Shown here piece by piece: positions 52,092-62,788 of a DNA stretch of 64,000 nucleotides (position 1 is its first letter; the number at the start of each line of letters is the position of its first letter). The notes under the pieces are model-generated. The model ran no database searches, was not told the origin of the DNA, and was given only the letters and a program-made list of their open reading frames with translations. The stretch is from Aurifilum marmelostoma (Eukaryota; Ascomycota; Sordariomycetes; Diaporthales; Cryphonectriaceae), in the NCBI GenBank assembly GCA_027559495.1, contig JAMXSV010000012.1:372001-436000 (forward strand), written 5' to 3'. The translations under genes and the position numbers were made by a program.

Positions 52092-52305
52092 ACTAGTTAT
52101 AAGGATAGATAATTAAGACCTAGACTCGAAGAACTTGTTACTAGAAGCTACTAGTACAACTAGAACTAAACTAGTCTAACGAAAACATAACTAGAAGCAC
52201 CTTCTACTAGTTAAATATTCTACTAGCTAACGAAATAAATTACTAGTTAGAAGAAAGTACTAGTTAGGGATAGTACTAGAAGAATAATATACTAGTTAGA
52301 CTAAG

Positions 52306-52830
52306 TTAGCGACTAGTTAAAGGTCTAGCTATATTTTCCAATCTACGCTTCTCTAATATACTTAGGTTTAGTAAGGACTAACTAGCTCTCTTAAATTTAG
52401 AAAAAATCAAATTAAGGAACCCCTTAGGAAGTAGACCTTTAGAAATTAAGGCTTTAATACTTTAGTTAGCCTCCTCTGCAATTATATGCTCTGCCTTAGC
52501 TTTCTCCTATTTAATTTGCTCTAGCTCTTATAAATTCGTTAAGCTATAATAAATAGCCTTTGCTATCTTTTCTTTTTATATTTTCTTTCAAACTCTTATA
52601 TAGCTTATTTTCGCATTAAGAATTTAGCGCTCTTCTTTTAGGTTCTTTATCTTATCTTTTAGCTTCTAATGCTAAGCAAAGATATATAGCAGATTAGAAG
52701 AATTAGTAGATTTAAGGATATTATATTTAGAATATTAATAGCGTATATACTTAGCATAATAAGAAAAATCCTTAATAGAAACCTAGCAAGACTAAAGACC
52801 TTGCTTATTATAAGCAGAGCAAGGAAATAT
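52306..52830 (-). pseudogene. Antisense accessory reading frame of element B
   Basis: About 175 codons on the minus strand. It ends at TAA (plus 52306-52308) after LNLSILEKRRLENIARPLTSR, matching LDLSILDKYRLEDIARSLVSC of element A with several conservative differences. Coiled-coil part: KLKDKIKNLKEE. Acidic part: EKAKAEHIIAEEAN. It is the most divergent of the A/B/D type, which supports selection on this frame before decay. Confidence 0.65.
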
Positions 52831-53020
52831 ACTAACTGCATAAGAAAGAATAATAGAATAGAGAGACTTCTTTTGCTTTAGCTTATTAGAGCAAGGATTA
52901 AAAGATTTTAGTTTCGAGACTCTATTTAATATCTTAATTAGAAAGGCATAATAATATAAAAGAAATTAAGAAAACTTATAGAAAAATTATTAGAGATAAT
53001 AATCTATAGAAAGAAGATAA

Positions 53021-53506
53021 TATTATAATCTATCTAATATACAGATTATAAGAAAAGGCATAGCATAATAACTACCTAGAATAGACCCTATAGCTACTTA
53101 AAAAGGATTTATAAAAGCCAAGAATTTAATATTCTAATGCAGAACTAGTATAATAGAATTATATAACCTAGAGTTAGGATTATAAAGAATACATAATTAA
53201 AGAAGTTAACTATTAACTTTATTAATTAGTTAAAGGAGCTAACTATTAACTCTATTAATCTAACTAAATAATAGAATATATAAGAATATAGTTACTACTA
53301 TCTAAATAGAATATCTATATATAGCTTTTTAGTTATTAATCTAAATGTTATCTCTAATATAAGTAATAGCTTTACTGCTAGTAATATACTATAGAGAACT
53401 TTAGAATTATTTCTATATTCTTTAGAGTATGTCTTAATATCTTATTTGCCTAATATAAATCTTTATATACTTATTATATATCTTAGTTATAGCAGTGCTT
53501 ATTATA
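53021..53506 (+). repeat. Element B 3' LTR
   Basis: 486 bases, intact in length. It contains AGTTATTAA at 53331-53339. A purine tract, AGAAAGAAGATAA, directly precedes it and is the likely polypurine primer site for plus-strand synthesis. It is followed by target copy ATACT. Confidence 0.93.
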
Positions 53507-53511
53507 ATACT

Positions 53512-55243
53512 ATTAAATAGTTTTTATAGATTTTATTTTTAATTTTATTTATATTTTTAAAAAGATTTATAAAGTTATTTATAATTAGAAAGAAGTACTT
53601 AAGTATAATATTATATCTTATTTATTATATATATTATAATATAAGAATAGCAAAGATTAATACTGCTAAAATAAAAGTTTAAGCTTAAAGATTTAAAAAG
53701 ACTAATTAATATAATATATTAGCATTTTTTATAAAATTTTATAATATTAATAATTATAATTAACTAATTATTAGTATAAAAGGCTACCTTTGCTATATAC
53801 TTAAGTAAGGTGCCTAAGTAGTATTAAGATTAAATATATAGTTCTAACTAACTGCTAAAAAGATACTAGCGCAATAGGCCTACTTATATTATGCAGAATG
53901 CCGCCTTATTTTGCGAGCAATCCTATTCTTTAGCTAGCCTATAGCTAGCCCTTTATATATCTTTTTCCTTATTTATCCTGCAAAGAAAATTATAAGAAAA
54001 TATTGCAATATTAGCTTATTAATATAATACTTTATTTAATACTTTCTATAAGCTTTAGTTTTTATTTTATATTATATATATAATAATAAAAAACTAAAGT
54101 TAGTAAGAAATTCTTTAGTTTCTAAATATTATTTTACTTATAATATTAAAAAATAATTTTAATTTAATTCTAGCTATTTTTAATATAAATAATATAATAA
54201 AAAGATTTTATATTAATAAATAATAATAGCTAATTTTATTATTAATAAATATTTTAGCTTTTTTTTTAATTTATTCTACTTTTCTTAAATATTTATTTAA
54301 TTGATTTTTTAATAAAAATACTTTCTAATAAGTAATAAATATTAAAATTAATTAATATAGCTTTACTTTTGCTTTAAATATAGCTTATTTTTAGCTTAAA
54401 AGTAATTTAGTAAATAAGAAGAATTTATATTAAAAAAACTTTATACTTTTCTATTTTTAATTTTATTTTATTTAAAAACTTTCTTTCTTTCTAGCTTTTA
54501 TTAATAAGCTTATAATTTAAATTTATTTCTTTTTATATTAAAAATAATCTCTTTTATAATATTTAAATTTACTATATTTATAATACTTAATAAATATATT
54601 TATTAAATTAATATTAATTTTTATTAAATCTTTAAGAGAAAAGCTTATTATAATAATTTTAGCAAAATTTATTATAAATATATTATTAAATTAGTATAAT
54701 AATATAATAAAGTTTATAAATCTATTTAGCTACTTTTTATAATTAAGATATACTTTAAATAAGCTAAAAAGAAATATAGCAAAAAGAACTGTTTTATATA
54801 TATCTAGCTAGTTCTATACTTTTACTATATATAATAGCTTCTTCTAATAGGCTAAATATAGCATTATTAACTCTTTTTCTTTTTACTAAATTATAACTAA
54901 GCTAAAGCTAGCTTTTCTTTTCTTATAAGAATTGCTAAAAGCTTAATATATTCTTTCTAAAAAAGCTTTAGCCTTTAAATTCTCTTAGCTTATTATTATT
55001 ACTAATAAAATAAATAGTAAGAATTAATTCTTAAAGAAGCTAAGCAAACTATAAATATAGAAAAATTAAGCTATTTTATTTCTAATTGCTTTTCTATTAA
55101 CTGTAAACTTTATATATTTTTTACTATTTAAGCTTTAAGCTAGTCTTTAAATGCAAGTTTAGTAATATAAGAGAGTTATTATTATAAAATTATTCTTATA
55201 TAATGCTTTATAAGCTTAAAAGCAAGAGATATTTAATTTATAT
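53512..55243. other. A/T-rich repeat graveyard, first part
   Basis: No gene is supported. Apart from the first copy of a 176-bp repeat, the sequence is A/T-rich with TAA/TAG in all frames. Some segments with TTCTTTCTAAAAAAGC-like structure suggest an old reverse-oriented gag, but I cannot assign it. Confidence 0.4.
53779..53954 (+). repeat. Copy 1 of a 176-bp direct repeat with short inverted ends
   Basis: It runs from AAAGGCTACC to GCTAGCCCTTT. A second copy lies 1.3 kb to the right. The ends form a short imperfect inverted repeat (AAAGGGCT in copy 2). It does not begin TG or end CA, so it is not a standard LTR; a MITE or solo terminal sequence is possible. Confidence 0.6.
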
Positions 55244-55420
55244 AAAGGGCTGCTTTTACTATATGCTTAAGTAAAGTGCTTAAGTAGTATTAAGATTAAA
55301 TATGCAGTTCTAACTAACTGCTAAAAAGGTGCTAGCGCAATAGGCCTATTTATATTATGCAGAATGCTGCCCTAGCCCGCTAGCAACTCTATCCCTTAGC
55401 TAGCCTATAGCTAGCCCTTT
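55244..55420 (+). repeat. Copy 2 of the 176-bp direct repeat
   Basis: 177 bases. It shares with copy 1 long identical blocks such as GTAGTATTAAGATTAAATAT and AATAGGCCTA, plus GCTAGCCTATAGCTAGCCC at the end. It keeps CCGC-type sequence and is less decayed than its surroundings. Confidence 0.6.
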
Positions 55421-56246
55421 GTAATTAGTAGCTATTTTAATATATTTTATTTATATTCTTTATATATATATATATATATATATATAATAAATTTTTAAAT
55501 AAAATACTTTTTATAAAAATATTATAAAAATTAGCTATATAAAAACTGCTATTATATTGCTTTTATTTTAAAAATAAAATAAATTTATTAAAAAAAATAT
55601 TATATATAGTTTATATAGAATTTTATTTTCTTAAATACTTTTTTAAAAAAATTAAAATAAGCTAGCTAATTAAATTTGCTTTTTACTTTATTAAAAATAT
55701 TTTTTTCTAAATAATTTAGCTTATTATATTTATAAAATCTATTAAAAACTAATATTAAATTAATATTTATTTTTATTATTAATTCAAAAAATCTATTAAT
55801 ATTATTATAGCAATACTTATTATAAATATATAAGTAATTAAATAAAATAAAATAAAAATTAATTAATTAATTTAGCTATTTCAAATATTAAAAGTATTAT
55901 TTAAATTAATTTAATAATATTTATTATAATAGTAGTAAAAGAATTAAATAAATAGTAAGTAGGCAATTTAGGATTATATTTAGCTATAAACTAATAAGTA
56001 TTATTTTTAGGCAAATATAAGCTAAATAATTAAAATATAGCTTAAAGAGCTATAATATAAAGTATATAAGCAAAGCTAGTTAAATAAAGATTTTATTTAA
56101 AGCAAAATTATATATTTAATTCTAATTCTTAAATTAAAATTTAGAAAGTAAATAAGATTATTTCTTATAAAAAAGCAAAAAAGATTCTTTAAGCCTTTAT
56201 TATTTAATATAATTTATTAAAGAAAGCAAAAAGAAAGTCTTTATAA
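55421..56246. other. A/T-rich DNA without recognisable gene
   Basis: This contains a TA microsatellite near 55,460-55,485 and otherwise A/T-rich decayed sequence with no readable domain. Confidence 0.4.
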
Positions 56247-56249
56247 GAG

Positions 56250-57358
56250 TTGAAAAAATAATTAATTAGTTTAGTTAATAGCTTAAATAAAACTTATTAT
56301 ATATTAACTATAATTAGTCTAACTAATTATAATTAATAGAGTTATTAATTAAAATTAATTATGAAATAAGTATAATAAATTTATAGTTACTAATAATTAT
56401 TATACTTAAAAAATTAAATAAAAAAATTTAATAGTAAATAGATTAAATATATTAAATACTTTATTTATTTAAATTATTTATTTCTCTTTTATTTAAAAAA
56501 GCTTTTAATTTACCAAAACTCTTTATTTTCTAGCCTTTTAATAAAATAAGCTTTTAAATAGTATCAGAACTTAATCTAGTTCTAGATTTAGCATTATTAC
56601 TAATAAGAAAAGTTTATTTAATAGCTATTAAAGTAGCTAGAATAACTAAGTATTATTTACCTAAAATACTTAAAATAAGATATTAATAAGTACTATTTCT
56701 CGAATATTATAAGAAATTAATTAATAGTATTAATTAATTATATATTAAATAATAAAGATAATAAATAATTTATGTTAAATTAACTATTCTTTCTTTTGAA
56801 TAAGTAATATATATTTCTTCTTTTTTATTATTATATATATGTAAATTAGAATTAAAACTTAATTCTAATTTTTCTTTTTAAATAGAAGAAAAGCTAGTAT
56901 TTTATATATTATATTTTAAAGGTATAAGAAATTAAATTAGTATATAACTATAAAAGAAATAATATATACTTACTATATATATTTAGGTTTAAATATATTA
57001 ATTATATTATTTTAAATAGATAAATAAAAGAATAAAAACTTATTAGTTTTAAAATATATAGTATTAAATTATATATTAAATATAAAGCTAAAAATATAAG
57101 ATTTAATATTCTTTATATTTTCTATATTTAACTTTTAAGGAAAATATTTTTTTAAATTATAAAAGGGATTATTATTTATATTAATAAAAGGCAAAAAGTA
57201 TTATTACCAGAAATAATTATTAATACTAATTATTAATAATATAATATATATAAATATAATAAAAAATTACTAATTAAATTATTTATTTAATTTTATTATA
57301 ATAATTATTCACTAAATCTTTAAATTTATTATATATTATATATATATATATTTATTAC
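56250..57358 (+). mobile_element. Possible Ty1/copia-type relic with tRNA-iMet-like primer site
   Basis: At 56559-56576 stands TAGTATCAGAACTTAATC, one to three changes from the TGGTATCAGAGC primer-binding sequence used by most Ty1/copia elements. About 300 bases upstream (from about 56,250) could be its LTR, but the TG start is not clear and no second LTR is found. The part to 57,358 is A/T-rich but keeps TCA, ACA and TGA, so it has a different mutation history from the neighbouring repeats. Confidence 0.35.
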
Positions 57359-59910
57359 AAATATAGCCTGCTGCTGCTCTAAATTCCCTCTCTACCCTGC
57401 TAGCCCTATCTGCCTATTCTATATTATAGCTCTTTAAGCTATATTTTAACTATCTAGCCTATATCTGCTTAAGAATAGTGCCTATTAGTCTATAGCTAAT
57501 AGAATCTAAACTGCTTACTTATTATCTACTTATCTCTCCTACTCCTATTATAATATTATATAGCTTTTCTATTTTAAATAGCAATAATAACTACCTATTT
57601 AATACTGCCTTTTATAAAAAATTTACTAAAGAAGCTAGCTAATTATATAGCTAAGAATGCTTTAAGTTAGCCTCTTTATTTATAAAACCTTAATTATAAT
57701 ATAATAGCTTATAAAAAAGAACTATTTTAAATAAAAAAGCTTAAAACTTTTATATTAAAATAATAAAATATAATACTATTATCTAATATTATTAGCAATA
57801 GCTAAAAATGCTTAAAAAGATTTTCTAATTATTAAAGTCAATAAGAAAAAAGTTTTGAAATTAGCTTAGCTAATTATAATTACTTTTGCTTAAATTTTTA
57901 ATTATATAACTTTTGCTAAATATTAAATAAATAATATTATAGTGCTATTTTCTTTTATTAATACTTAATTTTCTAATTTTATTTATTCTTTCTAAATAAC
58001 TTTTTAATCTTAATAAACTTAATAGCTTTTAAGATATATAATAAATTTATATAAAAATAATTTTAAATTTAAGTTAATTTCTTTTTATTTTTATTTATTT
58101 GATTTATATTATTAGATATTAATTAAAAAAGTATATAAGCTAATTTTATTAAAAAATATTTATAAAATTCTTTAATTTATAAATTATTTAATTATGCTAA
58201 AATATATAAAAAATATTTTTAAAAATTTAAATAGAATATAAAATGCTTAAAATAAATTATATTAGCTAAGATAATATAATTAAAGTTTTAATATTCAGCT
58301 TTGAAAAGAAAATACTAAATATTACTTTAATACTTATGCTATTTTAAAGTATTTTCTGCAAATTATAAAATATACTTTTATATAATTTTTTATTTTTTAA
58401 TAAATATTATAAATATACTTATTATTTATAAACTTTAAATAATTAATATTATTAATATTAATAATAAATCTTCTATATTTAAAATATTATTTTAGCTATA
58501 ACTTTATACTCTTTGATTATTTTACATTTATTTATATAAAAGCGCTTTTTTAAAGTAATTTTGCTATTTATTTTCCAAAATAATTTAGTAAATTTTAGCT
58601 TTTAAAAGTAAAAAGATAAATAAAAAGAACATTATAAGTATTATTGCTTTACTTTATTTAATTATTATATAGCTAACTATTCTAAGCTTAATATATATAT
58701 TAGCTAATTTTATTTATAAGCTTAATATTTTTATTTTATTAGCTTAATTATATAATTATTTATTTAATTTGTTTTTTAGTAATTATATTTTATTTAATAT
58801 ATATATAAATTCTTTTTAAATAATAATTTATTAAATAATATAAATTTAAAATAAATTGCTTTTAAGCTTAAATTAATAGCTTTACTAAATTTATTAATTT
58901 AAAGGGATTAAGATAATAAAATAAGCCTATTTTGCATAAGTTTTATATATCTATTATTACTATTATTAAATTATTAATTAAAAAGAAAAAGAATTAATAT
59001 TTAAAAATATTAATTCTTTTAATTTATTTAACTATTTTAAAAAAGATTTTAATAATCTATATATTAATTAATTTTAATATTAAAGAAAAAGCTTTTATTA
59101 ATCAAAGCTAAGCTTAAAAGTATTATTTACTTCTATTCTTTTTAAAAAGACTATTTAAGATTAAAATTTTTAATAAATATCCTACTAAGAATAAAAAGAT
59201 ATTTTATTATATCTTTACTGCTTATAGAATTAAATATCTTTATTGCTTATAGAATTAATAATTATTACTAGAAAGAGCTAAAGCTATTTATAATCTAGCT
59301 TGCTTACTATTTAATAATGCTAGAAATACTATAGCTTAAATAATAGAATTCTATTATTTAATTTGCTTTATATATAATTATCTTTAATAGCAAATACTAC
59401 TAAAAGAATTATAATATTTTTAATTGCTTAATAAAGATTAGAGCTCTTTAGAATATCTTCTAAGCTGCTTATATCTTTTAAAGCTCTTTATACTTTAAAT
59501 CTTAAGCTAATATAATATTTTTATTATCTTATTATAAGCAAATATAGCTTATATTTATAAAGAAAATTGCTGCCTATTTATTATTATCTTAAAAAATATT
59601 AACTATACTCTAATTACTAAGCCTATTTCTAAGCTTGCTAATTACTTATTTGCTAAGCTTTAAGACTTTGCAAAAATCTTTTTTTCTAAAAAAAGCTAAA
59701 AGGCTTTTCTTATATTATTTTTATAATTATTATATTTAGCTTTAAGAAAGAAAGATTATATTATTTAGCTTGCTATATATTATATTATAAAATAAGCTAA
59801 TTGCACTTTATAAATAGCTCAAAGAGCATTTATAGAAGAGATTTATATACTTTAGCTTATTATCTATTGCTTTCTTTATTCTATTTATTACTAAACTAAA
59901 TAATAGCTTA
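57359..59910. other. A/T-rich graveyard, second part
   Basis: It starts abruptly with a C/T-rich stretch (GCCTGCTGCTGCTC at about 57,367) and continues as decayed repeat with no complete domain. The part from about 59,000 onward probably belongs to relic G (gag/protease), judging by its position upstream of that reverse transcriptase, but I cannot read a diagnostic motif. Confidence 0.35.
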
Positions 59911-60640
59911 CAATTTTATATAAATTATTAAATACTAAATAATATTACTATAAAGAATTAATATTTTTTGCTTTTAATTAAAAATTATTAAATAATTTAA
60001 AAGAAATAAAGCACTTCTTTAAAACTAATATTATTTCTGCTTTTAATAATATTTATATTTATAAAAAAAGAAATATTTAATTGCTTTTTATATATAATTT
60101 AAATTATTTAAGATCCTAATTATACTATTTAGCTTTATAAAAGCTTTAGCAATATTCTAGTAATTTATTAATAATATATTAAGAAATTATCTAAATATAT
60201 TCTATATTACTTATTTAAATAATATTCTAGTTTATAGCTATATTTATTTAAAATATAAATAGCATCTTTGCTTTATTTTAATAACTTTAAAAGAGGCTAG
60301 CTTATATATTAAGCTAGAAAAATATAGATTCTTTATAAAAAAAATTATTTTCCTTAGCTTCATTATAAATAGCTATAAAATTTAGATAAATTTTAAAAAA
60401 TTTAAAACTATTATAATGTAGAAAATACTTATTTATTTAATAAATATCTAAATACCTATAGGCTAGGACTAGCATTGCGTTCCTACTATCTTTATTCCTC
60501 TTATAGTAGATGCTAAAATTAGTTGCTAGCTAAAAAGGTATTTATTTTTAAGGAATTCTTTTTATATAGATTTATTATATAAATTATATGCTTAAGTTAA
60601 TGCTAAGAATTTTCTCCTTAATTTATAGAAAACTTTAATT
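59911..60640 (+). pseudogene. Ty3-type reverse transcriptase relic (element G), interrupted by a 94-bp insertion
   Basis: Plus strand. QFYINY...LNNITIKN (RT motif 'DYR-LN-T'), then, after a small shift, TNIISAFNNI (the catalytic D-I-ISAFN strand, Asp now Asn). Next come YLNNILVYS (decayed YLDDILVYS) and LYIKLEKYRFFIKKIIFLSFII (the K-E-KC-F...FLG block), then the 94-bp insertion at 60450-60543 and a resumed RT thumb segment. The sequence differs clearly from A-E and resembles the sushi/Tf1-like side of Ty3 elements. Its LTRs are not found. Confidence 0.7.
60450..60543. mobile_element. 94-bp inverted-repeat insertion in relic G
   Basis: It starts AAATACCT and ends AGGTATTT, a perfect 8-bp terminal inverted repeat. 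It splits the RT coding sequence and is visibly less A/T-rich than its host (e.g. GCATTGCGTTCC). It has no coding capacity, so it is a MITE-like non-autonomous insertion. The target duplication is not clear. Confidence 0.45.
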
Positions 60641-62788
60641 TAAGACTTTTTCTGCTTTATAAATTCTTTTTATTTAGCTAAAAATCTTATATATTAGTAT
60701 ATTTATTTTTATATATAATATATATTTAAAGGTTAGAAAAGTGCGAAATTTAATAAAAAACTTTAGATTTAAAGGCCTTATTTAGCTTATTTAGCCCTTT
60801 TATTACCATATAGAAGATCTTTATATCTAATTTTATTATTCTTAAAATATAAATAATAATAAAAATATATTTTTATTATTATATTAAATTAAAATATTAT
60901 ATTTATTATTATATTTATTAATTTTAGCTTATTAAAATAATATATAAAAATCTCTTATTATATACTATAAAGCTATATTAATATCTTATAATAATCGCTT
61001 AAGCTTTAATTCTAAGCTAAATACTTTAATATTACTTAGTATAGAAATAAAATTATCTTTTTTCTTTTTATTCTTATTAATCTTATTAAGCTATTATATA
61101 TTTTTAGAGATTATTTAATATAATAGTATTTAATATTTTTCCTACTTTTATATTACTAATTAGGCTTTAAGGCAATAAATTATAAGCTAATCTTTAAATA
61201 AAATTAGCTGCTTTGAATATCTTTAACTAGCTATTTTCTATATAGCTTATTATTCTTTTCATATTATTATTTTTTTCTATATTTTATTTTTCCTAATAGT
61301 AGCTTCTTTATGCTTTTTAATATAATTTATTCTTTATATCTTAGCTTAATATACTTTTTCTTTAATTAAGAGATTTTATTATTATATATTATAAATTATA
61401 AAGCTATTTTTTATCTTGCTATTTAGTCTAATTTATATCTTTATAAGTTTGCTTTAATATTCTTTTAATCTTTTTTAGTACTCTCTTTTTTCTTTAGCTA
61501 ATCTACTTTTTAAAAGAATTATTTTTGCAGCTATAATACTTAATATCTTTAAGCCCTTATATATATTTAAAGATAATAGCTTAGTATAGTAATTAAGTAA
61601 TTTAGCAGCTATATATAAACTTTATATATTATGCTAAGTAATAAAGAAGGAAAGTAATAAGAATATTTAGAATATTTAATCTTCTTTTATTTATTAGTTA
61701 AGTTATAGAGAATAAAATTGCAATTTATTAGCTAAAGATTTATTCTCTTAAAGCTATTTATAATATATATTTTTATAAATATATAGTTAATTATTAGCTA
61801 GGCAATATTAGCAGTAGAGCGGGAAATAAGATAAAAGATATACTTATAAGACTTTTAATATAAAATTATTTCTTATAAAACTTAAATTGCTATAATAAAT
61901 AATATTAAAAAGGATCTAATAATTCTTTATTTTAAGCTATTAAAATATATTTATATTTATTAGCTAAAGAAGATATATAAAGTAAGAAGATAAAAAGACT
62001 ATAAAGATATTAAAGCAGATATAATAATTTAGAATTTTAATGCTATAATGCCCTAAGAAATTATTAATAATTAAATAGTAATATATTTATTAATATTATT
62101 AAGTATATTAATTAGAAGCTATTACTTTAGAATTTACTTTTTAGTGCTAATTAAATTTTAAATTACTATTAATACTAAATTATTTTTTAAGCAAATATTT
62201 TAATTTTTTAAAGTTTGCATAATAAGTAAATAAGTGCTTATTAAAATATTAAATTTAGTTTATTATTATATAAGCATTTAAGAAGCTTATATTAGATTTA
62301 ATAAAGCAAATATTATTATTAAAGCTATATAAAGCCTAATTTAAATATAGCTATTACTTATAGATATAATATATAAAAATAGCCTTACTATTAGCGCTGC
62401 TATAGCTAATAAGAATTATTAATTCTTTATTATTAAAGTTATATATTTTTCTTCTTACTTTCTAATTTATAGCTATAATAATATATTAAATATAATTAAA
62501 TAAAATATTAATATAATTGCTATACTTATTAGTATTCTAAATGCTTAAATATATTAATTTATATAAATTAATAGCAAACTTATACTTATTAAAAAAGCTA
62601 TTTAAATTATAAATTGCAATTTTAAAATTTTAATAATTAGCTTTAATAAACTTAAGATAATTAATATTAAGCTTAAAATATCTCTTTATTTATTGCTATA
62701 AAAAGTAAGAACTAATTAAGCCTCTTTATTATATTATATATATATTATTAATAGTAGTAATAATTATTAGCTTTAGAAAAGGGAAAAA
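60641..62788. other. A/T-rich decayed sequence between relic G and element F
   Basis: This probably contains the RNase H, integrase and 3' part of relic G, but no catalytic motif is readable. A purine tract (AGAAAAGGGAAAAA) ends exactly at element F's left terminus and could be a chance match or a polypurine tract. Confidence 0.35.

Larger units (their letters stand above)
15209..53506 (+). mobile_element. Element B: host Ty3/gypsy chromovirus carrying nested elements A, C (with D) and E
   Basis: Element B is bounded by TGTTATAACC at 15,209 and ...GCTTATTATA at 53,506, with the 5-bp target duplication ATACT at 15204-15208 and 53507-53511. Its 5' LTR is split by element A (15209-15301 plus 22921-23313, 486 bases together). 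Its 3' LTR (53021-53506) is also 486 bases. Removing the guests and their target duplications leaves about 7.70 kb. Internal parts are 23314-24077 (gag start), 39345-40279 (gag middle) and 47994-53020 (gag end, protease, RT, RNase H, integrase, chromodomain). TAA/TAG codons throughout show RIP-type decay; it cannot encode its proteins now. It is the oldest layer of the stack, since three elements inserted into it. Confidence 0.93.

Noticed and set aside
15302..53506. A mitochondrial DNA insertion, suggested by the extreme A/T content
   Set aside because: LTRs, target duplications and Ty3 domain order are present, and the A/T bias is explained by C-to-T decay with TAA/TAG at former Gln/Trp/Arg codons.
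53779..55420. Interpretation of the 176-bp repeats as LTRs of a 1.6-kb retroelement
   Set aside because: They have no TG...CA ends, no primer site after the left copy and no polypurine tract before the right copy.
62775..62788. Purine tract before element F as proof that F's LTR is a 3' LTR of an upstream element
   Set aside because: Gag follows the LTR on the right in the same orientation, so it is a 5' LTR; the tract does not resemble the AGAAGGAAGATAA-like tract used by the A/B/D elements.
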